Part shown: in pieces, positions 34,954 through 43,502 of the stretch
How the letters are laid out: every line of letters starts with the position of its first letter
How positions within the stretch are numbered: position 1 is the first letter of the stretch
Source: Streptacidiphilus jeojiense
Lineage (GTDB): Bacteria; Actinomycetota; Actinomycetes; Streptomycetales; Streptomycetaceae
Assembly (NCBI RefSeq): GCF_000719095.1
Contig: NZ_JOEH01000034.1
Coordinates: 29,942 to 93,941, forward strand
Direction of reading: 5' to 3'
DNA: 64,000 nucleotides
The notes under the pieces: generated by a model
Databases searched by the model: none
What the model was told of the DNA's origin: nothing
The model's input: the letters and a program-made list of their open reading frames with translations, nothing else
Position numbers and translations under genes: made by a program

Positions 34954-35628
34954 CTAGCCCTTCTCGAAACGGAAGCCGACGCCGCGCACGGTGGTGATGT
35001 AGCGGGGGCTGGCGGCGTCGTCGCCGAGCTTCTTGCGGAGCCAGGAGATGTGCATGTCCAGGGTCTTGGTGGAGGTCCACCAGGTGGTGTCCCAGACCTG
35101 CCGCATGATCTGCTCGCGGGTGACCACCCGTCCGGCGTCCCGTACCAGCACCCGGAGCAGCTCGAACTCCTTGGCGGAGAGCTGGAGTTCCTCCTCGCCG
35201 ATCCAGGCGCGGTGCGACTCGACGTCGATCTTCACCCCGTGGGCCCCGGTGGTGAGGTCCACCGTGCCGCGGCGCAGCAGGGCCCGGACCCGGGCCAGCA
35301 GCTCGGCCAGCCGGAACGGCTTGGTGACGTAGTCGTCCGCCCCGGCGTCCAGGCCGACCACGGTGTCGACCTCGTCGGCGCGGGCGGTGAGCACCAGCAC
35401 CGGGAAGCCGTGACCGTCCGCGCGCAGCCGCCGACAGACCTCCAGGCCGTCCATCCCGGGCAGGCCGAGGTCCAGCACCAGCAGATCGATGTTGCCGCCC
35501 TCGAGACCGGCTTCCAGGGCCGAGGGGCCGTCCTCCCGGACCACGACCTCGTAGCCCTCCCGGCGCAGTGCGCGGGCGAGCGGTTCCGAGATGGCGACAT
35601 CGTCCTCGGCGAGCAGTACACGGGTCAT
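34954..35628 (-). CDS. OmpR-family response regulator
   Basis: A 224-residue regulator: receiver domain with acidic pocket LLAEDD, phospho-acceptor Asp in LLVLDLGLPGMDG and Lys in DDYVTKPFRL, then a winged helix (LSAKEFELLRVLVRDAGRVVTREQIMRQVW; TLDMHISWLRKKLGDD; ITTVRGVGFRFE). ATG at 35628 begins exactly at the receiver. Cotranscribed with the kinase gene; divergent from the peptide transporter, 105 bp away, which is a possible target. Confidence 0.94.
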   Translation of the reverse strand: MTRVLLAEDDVAISEPLARALRREGYEVVVREDGPSALEAGLEGGNIDLLVLDLGLPGMDGLEVCRRLRADGHGFPVLVLTARADEVDTVVGLDAGADDYVTKPFRLAELLARVRALLRRGTVDLTTGAHGVKIDVESHRAWIGEEELQLSAKEFELLRVLVRDAGRVVTREQIMRQVWDTTWWTSTKTLDMHISWLRKKLGDDAASPRYITTVRGVGFRFEKG

Positions 35629-35733
35629 GCCCTGATCGTAGTGCCCGACGATGCACGAACGGCCCTCTCGACCGGCGAGGTCACAGCGCGTCACCTAACG
35701 TCGCATCAGGGACGGGTCGGGAGAGGCGGGCGG

Positions 35734-37248
35734 ATGGCGCAGGACGCGGTGAACGGCGAGGACGGGGCCCCAGCAGCCGGAGCTCCGGCCTCTGAGGACA
35801 AGGGCTTCTTCGGGCATCCGCGCGGTCTGGCCACCCTCTTCGGCACCGAGATGTGGGAGCGCTTCAGCTTCTACGGGATGCGCGGGCTGCTGACCCTGTT
35901 CCTGGCCACCCCCAAGGACCAGGGCGGTATGGGCCTGGACTCGGCGACCGCACTGGCCGTCTACAGCGTCTACAACTCCCTGATCTACATGCTGTCCATG
36001 CCCGGCGGCTGGATCGCCGACCGGCTCTGGGGCGCCCGCAAGGCGGTGCTGATCGGCGGGGTGGTGATCACCGCCGGGCACTTCGTACTGGCGATCCCGG
36101 CGACCCAGTCCTTCTACCTGGGGCTGATCCTGATCGCGATCGGCACCGGGCTGCTCAAGCCCAATGTCTCCAGCATCGTCGGCGCCCTGTACGCCAAGCA
36201 CGACCTGCGCCGGGACGGCGGCTTCACCATCTTCTACATGGCGATCAACATCGGCTCCTTCTTCGCGCCGCTGGTGATCGGCACGGTGGGCCAGAAGGTG
36301 AGCTGGCACCTGGGCTTCTCGCTGGCCGGCGTGGGCATGTGCCTGGGCCTGCTCCAGTACGTGCTGGGCGCGCGGCACCTGGGCGGCGCCGGGCGGTACG
36401 CGAGCCGGCCGGCCGAGCCGGACGAGCGGCGCAGGGTGCTGCGGCTGGCCGGGCTCTGGGCCGCGATCGCGGTGGTGGCCTTCGGCATCGACGGGCTGCT
36501 GGGCACCTTCTCGATCCACCAGGTGGTGAACGTGCTGGCGGTGCTCGGGGTGGCACTGCCGGTCTACTACTTCACCCGGATGCGGCTGGACAAGGACCTG
36601 ACGCCGCTGGACCGGACCAGGATCGGCGCCTACATCTGGTTCTTCATCGCCGCCGCGGTCTTCTGGATGATCTACGACCAGACCGGATCCACCCTGAACC
36701 TGTTCGCCACCAACCAGACCAACCTCTCGGTCTTCGGCTGGCACTTCCCGTCCAGCTGGTTCCAGTCGGTGAACCCGCTGCTGATCATCATCCTGGCGCC
36801 GCTGTTCGCCTGGATGTGGGAGTCGCTGGCCAAGCGCGACCGGGACCCCAGCACCCCCAACAAGTTCGCCACCGGGCTGCTGCTGATCGGGATCTCCTTC
36901 GGGGTGATGGCGCTGGCCAGCCTGGCGGCGGACGGCGGCAAGCTGGTGTCGCCGCTGTGGCTGTGCTCGGTCTACCTGATCCAGACCGTCGGCGAACTGT
37001 GCCTGTCGCCGGTCGGACTCTCGGTGACCACCAAGCTGGCGCCCGCCAAGTTCGTCAGCCAGATGCTGGGGCTGTGGTTCCTGGCGGTCGCCACCGGTGA
37101 CGCGGTGGCCGGCTGGACCACCCAGCTCACCAAGGTGATGAGCCAGAACGCCTACTTCTACAGCCAGGGGGCGCTGGCGGTGGTCTGCGCCATCGCCTTC
37201 TACCTGGCGGCCGGGCGGATCCGGGCGCTGATGGGCGACGTGAACTGA
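35734..37248 (+). CDS. POT family proton-coupled peptide transporter
   Basis: A 504-residue transporter of the PTR2/POT family with about 14 helices: family signature GTEMWERFSFYGMRGLLTLFL (ExxERFxYY-like), GGWIADRLWGARKAVLIGG, FTIFYMAINIGSFFAPL and GELCLSPVGLSVTTKLAP. It imports di- and tripeptides with protons. ATG at 35734 follows GAGAGG. The dipeptidase gene at about 30 kb could use imported peptides, although the two are not linked in one transcript. Confidence 0.93.
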   Translation: MAQDAVNGEDGAPAAGAPASEDKGFFGHPRGLATLFGTEMWERFSFYGMRGLLTLFLATPKDQGGMGLDSATALAVYSVYNSLIYMLSMPGGWIADRLWGARKAVLIGGVVITAGHFVLAIPATQSFYLGLILIAIGTGLLKPNVSSIVGALYAKHDLRRDGGFTIFYMAINIGSFFAPLVIGTVGQKVSWHLGFSLAGVGMCLGLLQYVLGARHLGGAGRYASRPAEPDERRRVLRLAGLWAAIAVVAFGIDGLLGTFSIHQVVNVLAVLGVALPVYYFTRMRLDKDLTPLDRTRIGAYIWFFIAAAVFWMIYDQTGSTLNLFATNQTNLSVFGWHFPSSWFQSVNPLLIIILAPLFAWMWESLAKRDRDPSTPNKFATGLLLIGISFGVMALASLAADGGKLVSPLWLCSVYLIQTVGELCLSPVGLSVTTKLAPAKFVSQMLGLWFLAVATGDAVAGWTTQLTKVMSQNAYFYSQGALAVVCAIAFYLAAGRIRALMGDVN

Positions 37249-37281
37249 GCCGACGGCCCACGTCGCCCGTGTGCAGCCCGC

Positions 37282-38097
37282 TCAGCGCGACCGGCGCAGC
37301 CGGCGCCAGGGGGTGAGCACGAACACCGCCGCACCGACCAGCAGGATGCTGCCGCCGAGCAGGCCGAGCGCCTGGAAGGTGCCGCTGTCGCCACCGGTGC
37401 TGGCCAGATCGCCGGTGGAGGAGGAGCCGGTGGAGCCGGAGGACGACGAGCTGGACGAGGAGCCGCCGGTGGTCGAGGTACTGCCGGTGGTCGAGGTGCT
37501 GCCGGTCGTCGAGGTGGTGCTGCTGGGCGAGCTGGACGCGGTCGAGCCGCCGCTGCTGCTTCCGGAGCCCGCCGCGACGGTGAGGGTGAGGCCGACCTTC
37601 GGGGAGTCGGCCGTGCACTTGGTGTCGGTGCCCAGGACCGTGATCGTGTACGCCGCCGGGCTGAGGGTCACCTGGCCCGCCTTGGTCAGCTTGAGCGTGC
37701 CGGTCATCGCCGAGATCACCATCGGGGAGTTCTTGGGGATCGCCGGATTGGTCATCGGCCCGCTCACCGACACCGAACCGGACTGGGCGCCGCCCACCGT
37801 GATCGTGCCGCTCGGCTTCACCGTGTTGGGCTGCAGGTCGATGATGCCGGGGTTGTTCGACGCGGCCTTCACCGTCGTCCAGGTGACGGTGACGGTGTCG
37901 CCCACCTTCGGCGAGGAGCTGGAGCTGGTCAGATCGGCGATCGAGGTGCCGTGGACCGTGCCCAGCCCCACGCCGGCGGGCGGGATGCAGGTGGTCGCGA
38001 AGGAGAGGTCGGCCGCGGCGGCCGGTTCCACGCCGGAGAGCAGTGCCGCGCCGACCGTGGCCAGCAGCGCTACCCAGGCAAGCCTGTTTCTGTTCAC
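37282..38097 (-). CDS. LASTG-anchored surface protein sharing the N-domain of the WxL-like protein
   Basis: A 271-residue secreted protein: signal peptide (1-29), an N-terminal domain (about 31-175) with two cysteines (37 and 161), a Ser/Thr/Gly-rich stalk (176-229) and a sorting signal LASTG (231-235) with a hydrophobic helix and basic tail. LAxTG is the motif reported for class E sortases of streptomycetes, so it is probably linked covalently to the wall. The N-domain aligns with residues 46-197 of the WxL-like protein (PKVGDTVTVT, GGAQ-x-GSV, TNP, MTGT, TLSP-x-x-Y, CT-x-D). Last gene of a four-gene run; its GTG overlaps the preceding stop by 4 bp. Confidence 0.85.
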   Translation of the reverse strand: MNRNRLAWVALLATVGAALLSGVEPAAAADLSFATTCIPPAGVGLGTVHGTSIADLTSSSSSPKVGDTVTVTWTTVKAASNNPGIIDLQPNTVKPSGTITVGGAQSGSVSVSGPMTNPAIPKNSPMVISAMTGTLKLTKAGQVTLSPAAYTITVLGTDTKCTADSPKVGLTLTVAAGSGSSSGGSTASSSPSSTTSTTGSTSTTGSTSTTGGSSSSSSSSGSTGSSSTGDLASTGGDSGTFQALGLLGGSILLVGAAVFVLTPWRRLRRSR

Positions 38098-39239
38098 GCG
38101 TCGATTCCTTTGTCGAGGAGGGTGGAGGAACCAGGGGTGCGGGCCTGGGCAGTGCGGACAAGGGGGTCGGCCGGGGCGGGGCCGTCGTCGGCCTTCGGGA
38201 GCACAGGGCCGGAACCGGGGGCGAACCACGGCAGCGTGGGTGCGAGCGGTACGGCCCGCGGCGGATGCGCGGGCATCGGCGGAAGCGCCAGGGTGTCGTA
38301 CTCCCGGCCGGGCGCGGCTCCGGGAGCAGCGCGCCGCCGGGCCCGGCCCAGGAAAGGAGCCGGGGCCGGATCGGGGTCCGGCCGTACCCGGTCGACCACG
38401 GCGAGGCCGGTCCGGAACAGGCCCACCGGGACCACCACGCACAGCAGCAGCCAGAACAGGGTGACCCCCCAGGGCTGCGGCAGGCGCACCTGCTGCACCG
38501 TCAACTCCGTCCCGCCGTAGTCGAGTTCGACGGAGTAGCCGCCGTGTGCGCCGGCCGCGAAGTCCAGCGGCACGTCGATCTCCTGCCGGCCGCCCGGGGC
38601 GATCACCCCGCTCCACTGGTACTCCTGCCAGTCCGTCGAGTAGACCGAGTGCGACGTCCCCATCCGGAACACCGGATCGGTGATGGCGGAGTTGCCCACA
38701 TTGGCGATCATCGCCTTGAAGGTGCGGTGCGGGGGCGCGCCGAACCAGGTCATCAGGGAGCCGCCGCCGCTGATGGACGCGGTGAGCGGCAGCATCGTGC
38801 CCGGGGTCTGCTTGATCGGGACGCTGGCGACGCCGATCACCGGGAAGGGGGTGTCCACCGTGACGTTGGCCCCGGTCACGGTGGTGGCGTGGATGACGCA
38901 CGGGCACGGCTGGGGCGGCTTGACCACCGCCAGCTGCACCGCGAAGCCGCCGCCCGCGCTGGTGGTGAGGGCCCGTCCGGTGGCGTTGGCGCAGCTGTCC
39001 GTGCCGTTGACCGCGTTCTGACCGCAGAGCAGCACGGTGACGGGGGTGTTCACCGGCCATCCGGTCCCCAGGATGGTGGCGGTCGCACCGGGTGCCGCGG
39101 TGCCGGGGGTCGCTTTCGCGGTGGCGCCGGTCCCGGCGGCGCGCGCGGGGGCCTGCGGCAGCAGGACCGGCAGCGCCAGCGCCAGCAGCAGCGCTCCGGC
39201 GAGCAGGGCCGCCAGTCGCGGCAGTGGACCGACCGTCAT
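38094..39239 (-). CDS. Secreted Ig-like protein with C-terminal membrane anchor
   Basis: A 381-residue protein with signal peptide (about 1-33), a first domain resembling immunoglobulin/neocarzinostatin-type folds (TPGTAAPGATATILGTGWP, LCGQNAVNGTDSC, GGGFAVQLAVVKPPQPCPCVIHAT; four or more cysteines), a second beta-rich domain, a transmembrane helix (VTLFWLLLCVVVPVGLF) and a Pro-rich cytoplasmic tail of about 80 residues. Start and stop overlap both neighbours by 4 bp, so it is coupled to them. I cannot assign a family; by context it is a component of the same surface complex. Confidence 0.75.
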   Translation of the reverse strand: MTVGPLPRLAALLAGALLLALALPVLLPQAPARAAGTGATAKATPGTAAPGATATILGTGWPVNTPVTVLLCGQNAVNGTDSCANATGRALTTSAGGGFAVQLAVVKPPQPCPCVIHATTVTGANVTVDTPFPVIGVASVPIKQTPGTMLPLTASISGGGSLMTWFGAPPHRTFKAMIANVGNSAITDPVFRMGTSHSVYSTDWQEYQWSGVIAPGGRQEIDVPLDFAAGAHGGYSVELDYGGTELTVQQVRLPQPWGVTLFWLLLCVVVPVGLFRTGLAVVDRVRPDPDPAPAPFLGRARRRAAPGAAPGREYDTLALPPMPAHPPRAVPLAPTLPWFAPGSGPVLPKADDGPAPADPLVRTAQARTPGSSTLLDKGIDA

Positions 39240-40327
39240 GCCGCGGCCTCCACCCTGACCCGCCCGCGCCGCCAGGACCCGCCGCCCCGCTGCGCCCGGC
39301 GCCGCCGGGACCGCAGCCGGCGCGCGCCGACCAGCAGCACGATCAGCAGCAGGACCAGTCCGACCAGGAACCAGGGCACGGCGAAGAAACTGGTGCCGGC
39401 GGTCGCCGAGATGTCCGTGCCCGCGATCGACAGCTTCAGGCTGACGTGGTCGAACTGCGGCGGATGCGGCCAGGGGGCGGTCAGGGTGACCGACTGGCCC
39501 GGCAGCAGGTCGATGCCGAGGTCCTTGGGCACCGAGTTGAGCACGGTGCCGCCGAACCACCCGCTGGCCTTCAGCGCCAGGGTCGGGTGCACGGTGGTGT
39601 TGCCGCGGTTGACCAGGGTGTAGTGGACGGTGGCCGAGGAGGAGCCGATCCCGGGCACCAGCGGGGCCTTGCGGCTCACCGAGACGTCCTGCAGGCTCAC
39701 CGCCGGCACCGCCGGCCCGGACACTCGCAGGTAGACCCGGGCGCCGACGGCGCGCTTGATGCCCACCGCCACCTTGCCGTTGCTGCTGGTCCCCACCGTC
39801 GCGGTGTCGAGGGCGACGATGGCGCCGGGGTGGTCCCCGGGTTCGGCGCCCTTGGGCACCGTGATGGTGAAGGGGATGTCGGCGCGGTGGTGCGCGGGGA
39901 CGGTCAGCCGGTTCACCTTGAGGTGCGCCCAGGCGCCCACGCCGAGCTGCGGCTGGTCGGCCGCGCGCAGGGCGAACCCGCCGTCGCGCGGGGTGTTGTA
40001 GGCGTCGGCCCCGTAGAGCTGGAAGGTGATCGGCGCGGCGGAGGTGTTGAAGACGGAGACGGTGTCGCTGACGGACGCCCCGGGGGCGGCCTCCAGGTAG
40101 AAGTACTCGCGGTCCGGCAGGGCGTTCTTCGCCTTGGAGGCCGGGACCGGGTAGACCGCCCAGCTCCCGTTGTCGGCGGCGGGGGCGAACGCGGGCGCGC
40201 CCGCGGGCGCCGCGGCCGGAGCGGCGGCGGGGGCCGTCCCCGCACCGAGGAGGAGGCCGCCGACGGCCAGCAGTGCGGCCAGCAGCACCCTGAGCAGACG
40301 GGGCGTCAGTGGTCGACGGTGGTACAT
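39236..40327 (-). CDS. WxL-interacting-like (DUF916-like) membrane-anchored protein
   Basis: A 363-residue protein with the plan of Firmicute WxL-interacting proteins: signal peptide, N-terminal domain at about 55-175 (REYFYLEAAPGASVSDTVSVFNTSAAPITFQLYGADAYNT; VPAHHRADIPFTITVPKGAEPGDHPGAIVAL), second domain at about 185-310 (VGIKRAVGARVYLRV; STVHYTLVNRGNTTVHPTLAL-like pattern), transmembrane helix 315-335 and a basic tail. In Firmicutes such proteins bind peptidoglycan and hold WxL proteins at the surface. It lies next to a WxL-like gene here, as in those loci. Family placement is by pattern and needs profile confirmation. Confidence 0.75.
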   Translation of the reverse strand: MYHRRPLTPRLLRVLLAALLAVGGLLLGAGTAPAAAPAAAPAGAPAFAPAADNGSWAVYPVPASKAKNALPDREYFYLEAAPGASVSDTVSVFNTSAAPITFQLYGADAYNTPRDGGFALRAADQPQLGVGAWAHLKVNRLTVPAHHRADIPFTITVPKGAEPGDHPGAIVALDTATVGTSSNGKVAVGIKRAVGARVYLRVSGPAVPAVSLQDVSVSRKAPLVPGIGSSSATVHYTLVNRGNTTVHPTLALKASGWFGGTVLNSVPKDLGIDLLPGQSVTLTAPWPHPPQFDHVSLKLSIAGTDISATAGTSFFAVPWFLVGLVLLLIVLLVGARRLRSRRRRAQRGGGSWRRGRVRVEAAA

Positions 40328-40398
40328 CGGCGGTCCTCCAGCGGTGCGGGGTCGGTTGAGGGTTCAGGCGCCGTGGAGGGACCGGGCGCCTTGCGGGC

Positions 40399-41754
40399 TC
40401 AGGCCAGGGTCAGCGTGAGCGTGGAGGTGTAGTTGCCGGGGGCGGTGAACGCCGGGACGTTCAGCGAGAGGTCCGCCGTGGCGCTGAACTGACCACCGGT
40501 CAGTGCCGCCGCGGGGGTGCTCGCCAGGGTCGCCCCCGCCGTGCCGACGGTGCCCGCCGAACCGGCGGCGCAGGTGCTGGGGCTGCCCGAGGTGGTGCTG
40601 CAGGCAGGCGTCCAGCTGAGGTTGGCCGCCGGCAGGGTGCTTCCGGACGGGCCGACGAAGTTGGTGTTGCTGGCCGTCAGCGACCAGCCGCTGGCACCGC
40701 CGCGGTAGTCCTTGACGGTGATGGCGTTGAGCGACCCGGTGGAGCTGCCGCCGGTGCCGAAGTCGACCGGGGTCATGGTGACGGTGTCACCGGCCTGGGT
40801 CATGCTCAGCGTCCCGCTCTTGACCGAGCTGTTCAGGGTCTGCGACGCGCCCCCGGGCGGAGTGACCGGGATGACGGTGTACGCGACCGGCGGCGCCGCC
40901 GTGCCGGCGTCGTAGGCCGTCCCCTCGAAGGCGATGATGCCGGTGGTCGCCGCCGCGCTGACGGTCAGCTGGACGCTGAACGCGCCGGTGCTGTCCGCCG
41001 TGGCGGTGGTGGCGTCACCCGTCGCGCTGGTCCCGGCGAAGCCGGCCACGGTGATGGCGGCGCCGGGGGTGAACCCGGTGCCGGTCACGGTGGTCTTCGC
41101 GCCGGGCGCGCCGGAGCTGGGGTTGACGGTCGCGACCCGGCCGTTGGGTGCGGTCGCCGGGCTGGCGGTGATGGTGTTGGACACGCCCGCGGGCGGGGTG
41201 TCGATGGTGCAGGGGATGTCGATGGTGATGATGTAGTTGGAGTTGATGTTGTAGTTGCCGGGGCTCAGCGTGATCGCCCCGGCCTGGGTGACCGTGAAGG
41301 TGCCGGTCATGGTGAAGCCCGGGAAGGCCGCGTTGCCGGCCACCGGCGGGTTGGTACGGGTGCCGGTGACGGTGACCGAGCCGGTCTGCGCACCGCCCAG
41401 GGTCACCGTGCCGGTGGGCAGCACGACGTCGGCGGGGAGCGCCGTCGCCGTGGGGTTGCCCGCGGCGGGGGTGGTGACGTCGTAGGTGACGGTGACGGTG
41501 TCGCCGACCTTGGGGGCGGCGTTGGAGACGGTGATCTCCGAGGTGGTGTTGCCGTGGATCGGCGACAGGCCGAGGCTCGCCGGGGGCGTACAGGTGGTGG
41601 CGTAGGACACCGAGGTACCGGCGGTGTCCGCCTGCGCCTGACCGGCCAACGCCAGCGGCGCCGCCAGGACCAGCGCGACCAGACCTGCCTGGAGGCCGCG
41701 GTGTCTGCGCCGCGGCGTCCGGGTCGTCCCGGGTCTCTGCAAACTGTGGAACAC
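40399..41754 (-). CDS. Secreted WxL-domain-like surface protein
   Basis: A 451-residue secreted protein: signal peptide (about 1-42), an N-domain (46-197; Cys55, Cys182) homologous to that of the LASTG protein, an IPT/TIG-like domain (about 205-297, VNPSSGAPGAKTTVTGTGFTPGAAITV), and a C-terminal WxL-like domain. The last has SLNAITVKDYRGGASGWSLTASNTNF (Trp357-Ser-Leu) and ends in YTSTLTLTLA, where Firmicute WxL proteins have Y-x3-LTWTL; the second Trp is replaced. WxL domains bind the cell wall non-covalently. GTG at 41754 is the best start. First gene of the operon. Confidence 0.78.
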   Translation of the reverse strand: MFHSLQRPGTTRTPRRRHRGLQAGLVALVLAAPLALAGQAQADTAGTSVSYATTCTPPASLGLSPIHGNTTSEITVSNAAPKVGDTVTVTYDVTTPAAGNPTATALPADVVLPTGTVTLGGAQTGSVTVTGTRTNPPVAGNAAFPGFTMTGTFTVTQAGAITLSPGNYNINSNYIITIDIPCTIDTPPAGVSNTITASPATAPNGRVATVNPSSGAPGAKTTVTGTGFTPGAAITVAGFAGTSATGDATTATADSTGAFSVQLTVSAAATTGIIAFEGTAYDAGTAAPPVAYTVIPVTPPGGASQTLNSSVKSGTLSMTQAGDTVTMTPVDFGTGGSSTGSLNAITVKDYRGGASGWSLTASNTNFVGPSGSTLPAANLSWTPACSTTSGSPSTCAAGSAGTVGTAGATLASTPAAALTGGQFSATADLSLNVPAFTAPGNYTSTLTLTLA

Positions 41755-42182
41755 GATCGTGGTGCCCCTTTCGGTGAAGGCTGCGGCTACCGCCACGCCC
41801 GCTGCGTGACAGCCGTCGGGACCACCGGAGCCGACCTGCCCGGGCAAGCTGCACCAGGACTATCCTTCGATCGGCGCTACGGTGCCGTGCGGGCCGGCCG
41901 CCCCCTGTCTCCCTTGCCGTTGACGGGGGCGGCCGGCCTCCTGCACATGTGCCGTTGTTGTGCTCACCGCCTTGACGGTGCCCATCATTGACGACCCGTC
42001 AGATTTAGAAGTCAAGGCATCCGCCCGGGCCCGTGCGACCATGTCCCCCGCCCTTCGCTCCCGCAACTCCCGTGCTGACGGTTCGTCAGATTCCAGCTGA
42101 CGGTACGCCGAAAGGCGTGCGGGCGGAACCGCCATGCACGGATGTTCTCAGTGAGCAGTGGGAGGATCAGGCGGCGCGGGGA
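41755..42182. promoter_or_regulatory. Long leader/promoter region of the WxL-like operon
   Basis: This 428-bp gap before the operon holds no convincing gene. It contains palindromes TGACG-ACC-CGTCA (41989-42001) and CTGACG-GTT-CGTCAG (42075-42089), each followed by ATT, plus a lone CTGACG at 42097-42102. On the minus strand TTGACT (42015-42010) lies 17 bp from GTCAAT (41992-41987), a possible promoter that would enclose the first palindrome. The transcript would have a leader of about 225 bases carrying the stem-loop at 41892-41948. A 91-codon minus frame (41860-42135) exists but looks spurious. Confidence 0.5.
41892..41948 (-). promoter_or_regulatory. Strong stem-loop in the WxL-like operon leader
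   Basis: Perfect 14-bp arms (41892-41905 GGCCGGCCGCCCCC and 41935-41948) with a 29-base loop, 138-194 bases before the first gene. Could act as an attenuator or mRNA stabiliser, or be the terminator of unseen upstream transcription. Confidence 0.5.
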
Positions 42183-43358
42183 TCAGGCGGCGCGTTCGCC
42201 GCCGCGCCACACGGCGGCCACCAGCGGCACGCCCGGGCGGTAGGCCAGATGGACGTGCGAGGGCGCGTCCAGCAGGGCGAGGTCGGCCCGGGCGCCGACC
42301 ACCACCCGGCCGACGTCGGTGCGGCGCAGGGCGGCCGCGCCGCCGGCGGTGGCGGACCAGAGCGCCTCGTCCGGGGTCATGCCCATCTCCCGGACCGCGA
42401 CGGCGATGCAGAAGGGCACCGAACTGGTGAAGCTGGAGCCCGGGTTGCAGTCGGTGGAGAGGGCCACCGTCGCCCCGGCGTCCAGCAGCCGGCGGGCGTC
42501 CGGGTAGGCGGCGCGGGTGGAGAACTCGGCACCGGGCAGCAGGGTCGCCACGGTGGTGCCCGAGGCGGCGGCGAGGGCGGCCACATCGGCGTCGGACAGA
42601 TGCGTGCAGTGGTCGGCCGAGGCCGCACCCAGCTCCACGGCGAGCTGCACGCCCGGGCCCTCGGTCAGCTGGTTGGCGTGGATCCGCGGCACCAGTCCCC
42701 GCTTGGCCCCGGCCGTCAGCACGGCCCTGGCCTGGTCGCCGTCGAAGGCGCCGCGCTCGCAGAAGACGTCCACCCAGCGGGCGTACGGGGCGCAGGCGTC
42801 CAGCATCGGACCGGTGACCAGATCGACGTAGGCCGCCGGGTCGTCGGCGTAGTCCGGGGAGACCACGTGCGCGCCGAGGTAGGTGGTCTCGTCGGTGTGG
42901 CGCCCGGCGATACGGAGCGCACGGGCCTCGTCCTCGACGGTGAGGCCGTAGCCGGACTTGCACTCCAGCACGGTGGTCCCCTGCCGCAGGGCTTCTGCGA
43001 AGTAGCGGGCGACATTGGCGTCCAACGCGGCGTCGGAGGCGGCACGGGTGGCGGCGACGGTGGTACGGATGCCCCCGGCGGTGTACGCGGCACCGGACAT
43101 CCGGGCGTTGAACTCGGCGGTGCGGTCGCCCGCGAACACCAGGTGCGAATGCGAGTCCACGAACCCGGGAATGACCGCGCGACCGCCGGCGTCGAACCCC
43201 TCGTCAGCAGCGGGCGCCGAAGCGGCGGGCCCGACCCACGCGATCCGGCCGTCGGCGACGACGACGGCGGCATCGCTCAGCAGGCCGAGAGGGCCACCGC
43301 CCAGTGACGGGTCGTTCGTCACCAGGCTGCCGATCCCCGAGATCACTGTGCTGCGCAT
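42183..43358 (-). CDS. hutI: Imidazolonepropionase HutI
   Basis: A 391-residue amidohydrolase opening the ring of imidazolonepropionate to formiminoglutamate, third step of histidine breakdown. Metal site [16 protein letters not shown], substrate-binding [16 protein letters not shown], and [13 protein letters not shown] are all present. ATG at 43358 follows GGAAGG; a longer frame runs into a palindromic repeat. Last gene of the hutU-M20-hutF-hutI run, separated from hutF by 143 bp. Confidence 0.95.
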   Translation of the reverse strand: MRSTVISGIGSLVTNDPSLGGGPLGLLSDAAVVVADGRIAWVGPAASAPAADEGFDAGGRAVIPGFVDSHSHLVFAGDRTAEFNARMSGAAYTAGGIRTTVAATRAASDAALDANVARYFAEALRQGTTVLECKSGYGLTVEDEARALRIAGRHTDETTYLGAHVVSPDYADDPAAYVDLVTGPMLDACAPYARWVDVFCERGAFDGDQARAVLTAGAKRGLVPRIHANQLTEGPGVQLAVELGAASADHCTHLSDADVAALAAASGTTVATLLPGAEFSTRAAYPDARRLLDAGATVALSTDCNPGSSFTSSVPFCIAVAVREMGMTPDEALWSATAGGAAALRRTDVGRVVVGARADLALLDAPSHVHLAYRPGVPLVAAVWRGGERAA

Positions 43359-43386
43359 ACACACCTTCCCAAAGTTGCAAAACCTG

Positions 43387-43458
43387 AGGGGCGCGGGGAA
43401 CTGCGCGACCAGCCCTCTACGAAGGTGCATGGTTGGCAGCGCAGTTCCCCGCGCCCCT
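43387..43458. repeat. Intergenic palindromic repeat, copy 4
   Basis: Perfect 20-bp arms at 43387-43406 and 43439-43458. The loop carries the complement of the copy 1 loop (CTACGAAGGTGCATGGTTGG), so the loop is also partly conserved. Lies between hutF and hutI, right against a remnant of a hutF 3' end. Confidence 0.85.
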
Positions 43459-43502
43459 TAGGTAGTAACGTGCTTGATCGCCATCGCGAGTACCGCTCCG
43501 AC
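43459..43502 (-). pseudogene. Remnant of a second hutF 3' end
   Basis: These 44 bp match the adjacent last 44 bp of hutF (43503-43546) at 35 positions. In the minus strand they read VGAVLAMAIKHVTT then TAA, against hutF VGSALATAIRQVTT then TAG. Many differences are at third codon positions, as expected for a diverged coding copy. It is probably the tail of an ancestral or duplicated hutF. Confidence 0.75.

Noticed and set aside
41860..42135. 91-codon minus frame in the WxL-like operon leader
   Set aside because: No domain, no good ribosome site, and it contains the palindromes and stem-loop; regulatory DNA is the better reading.
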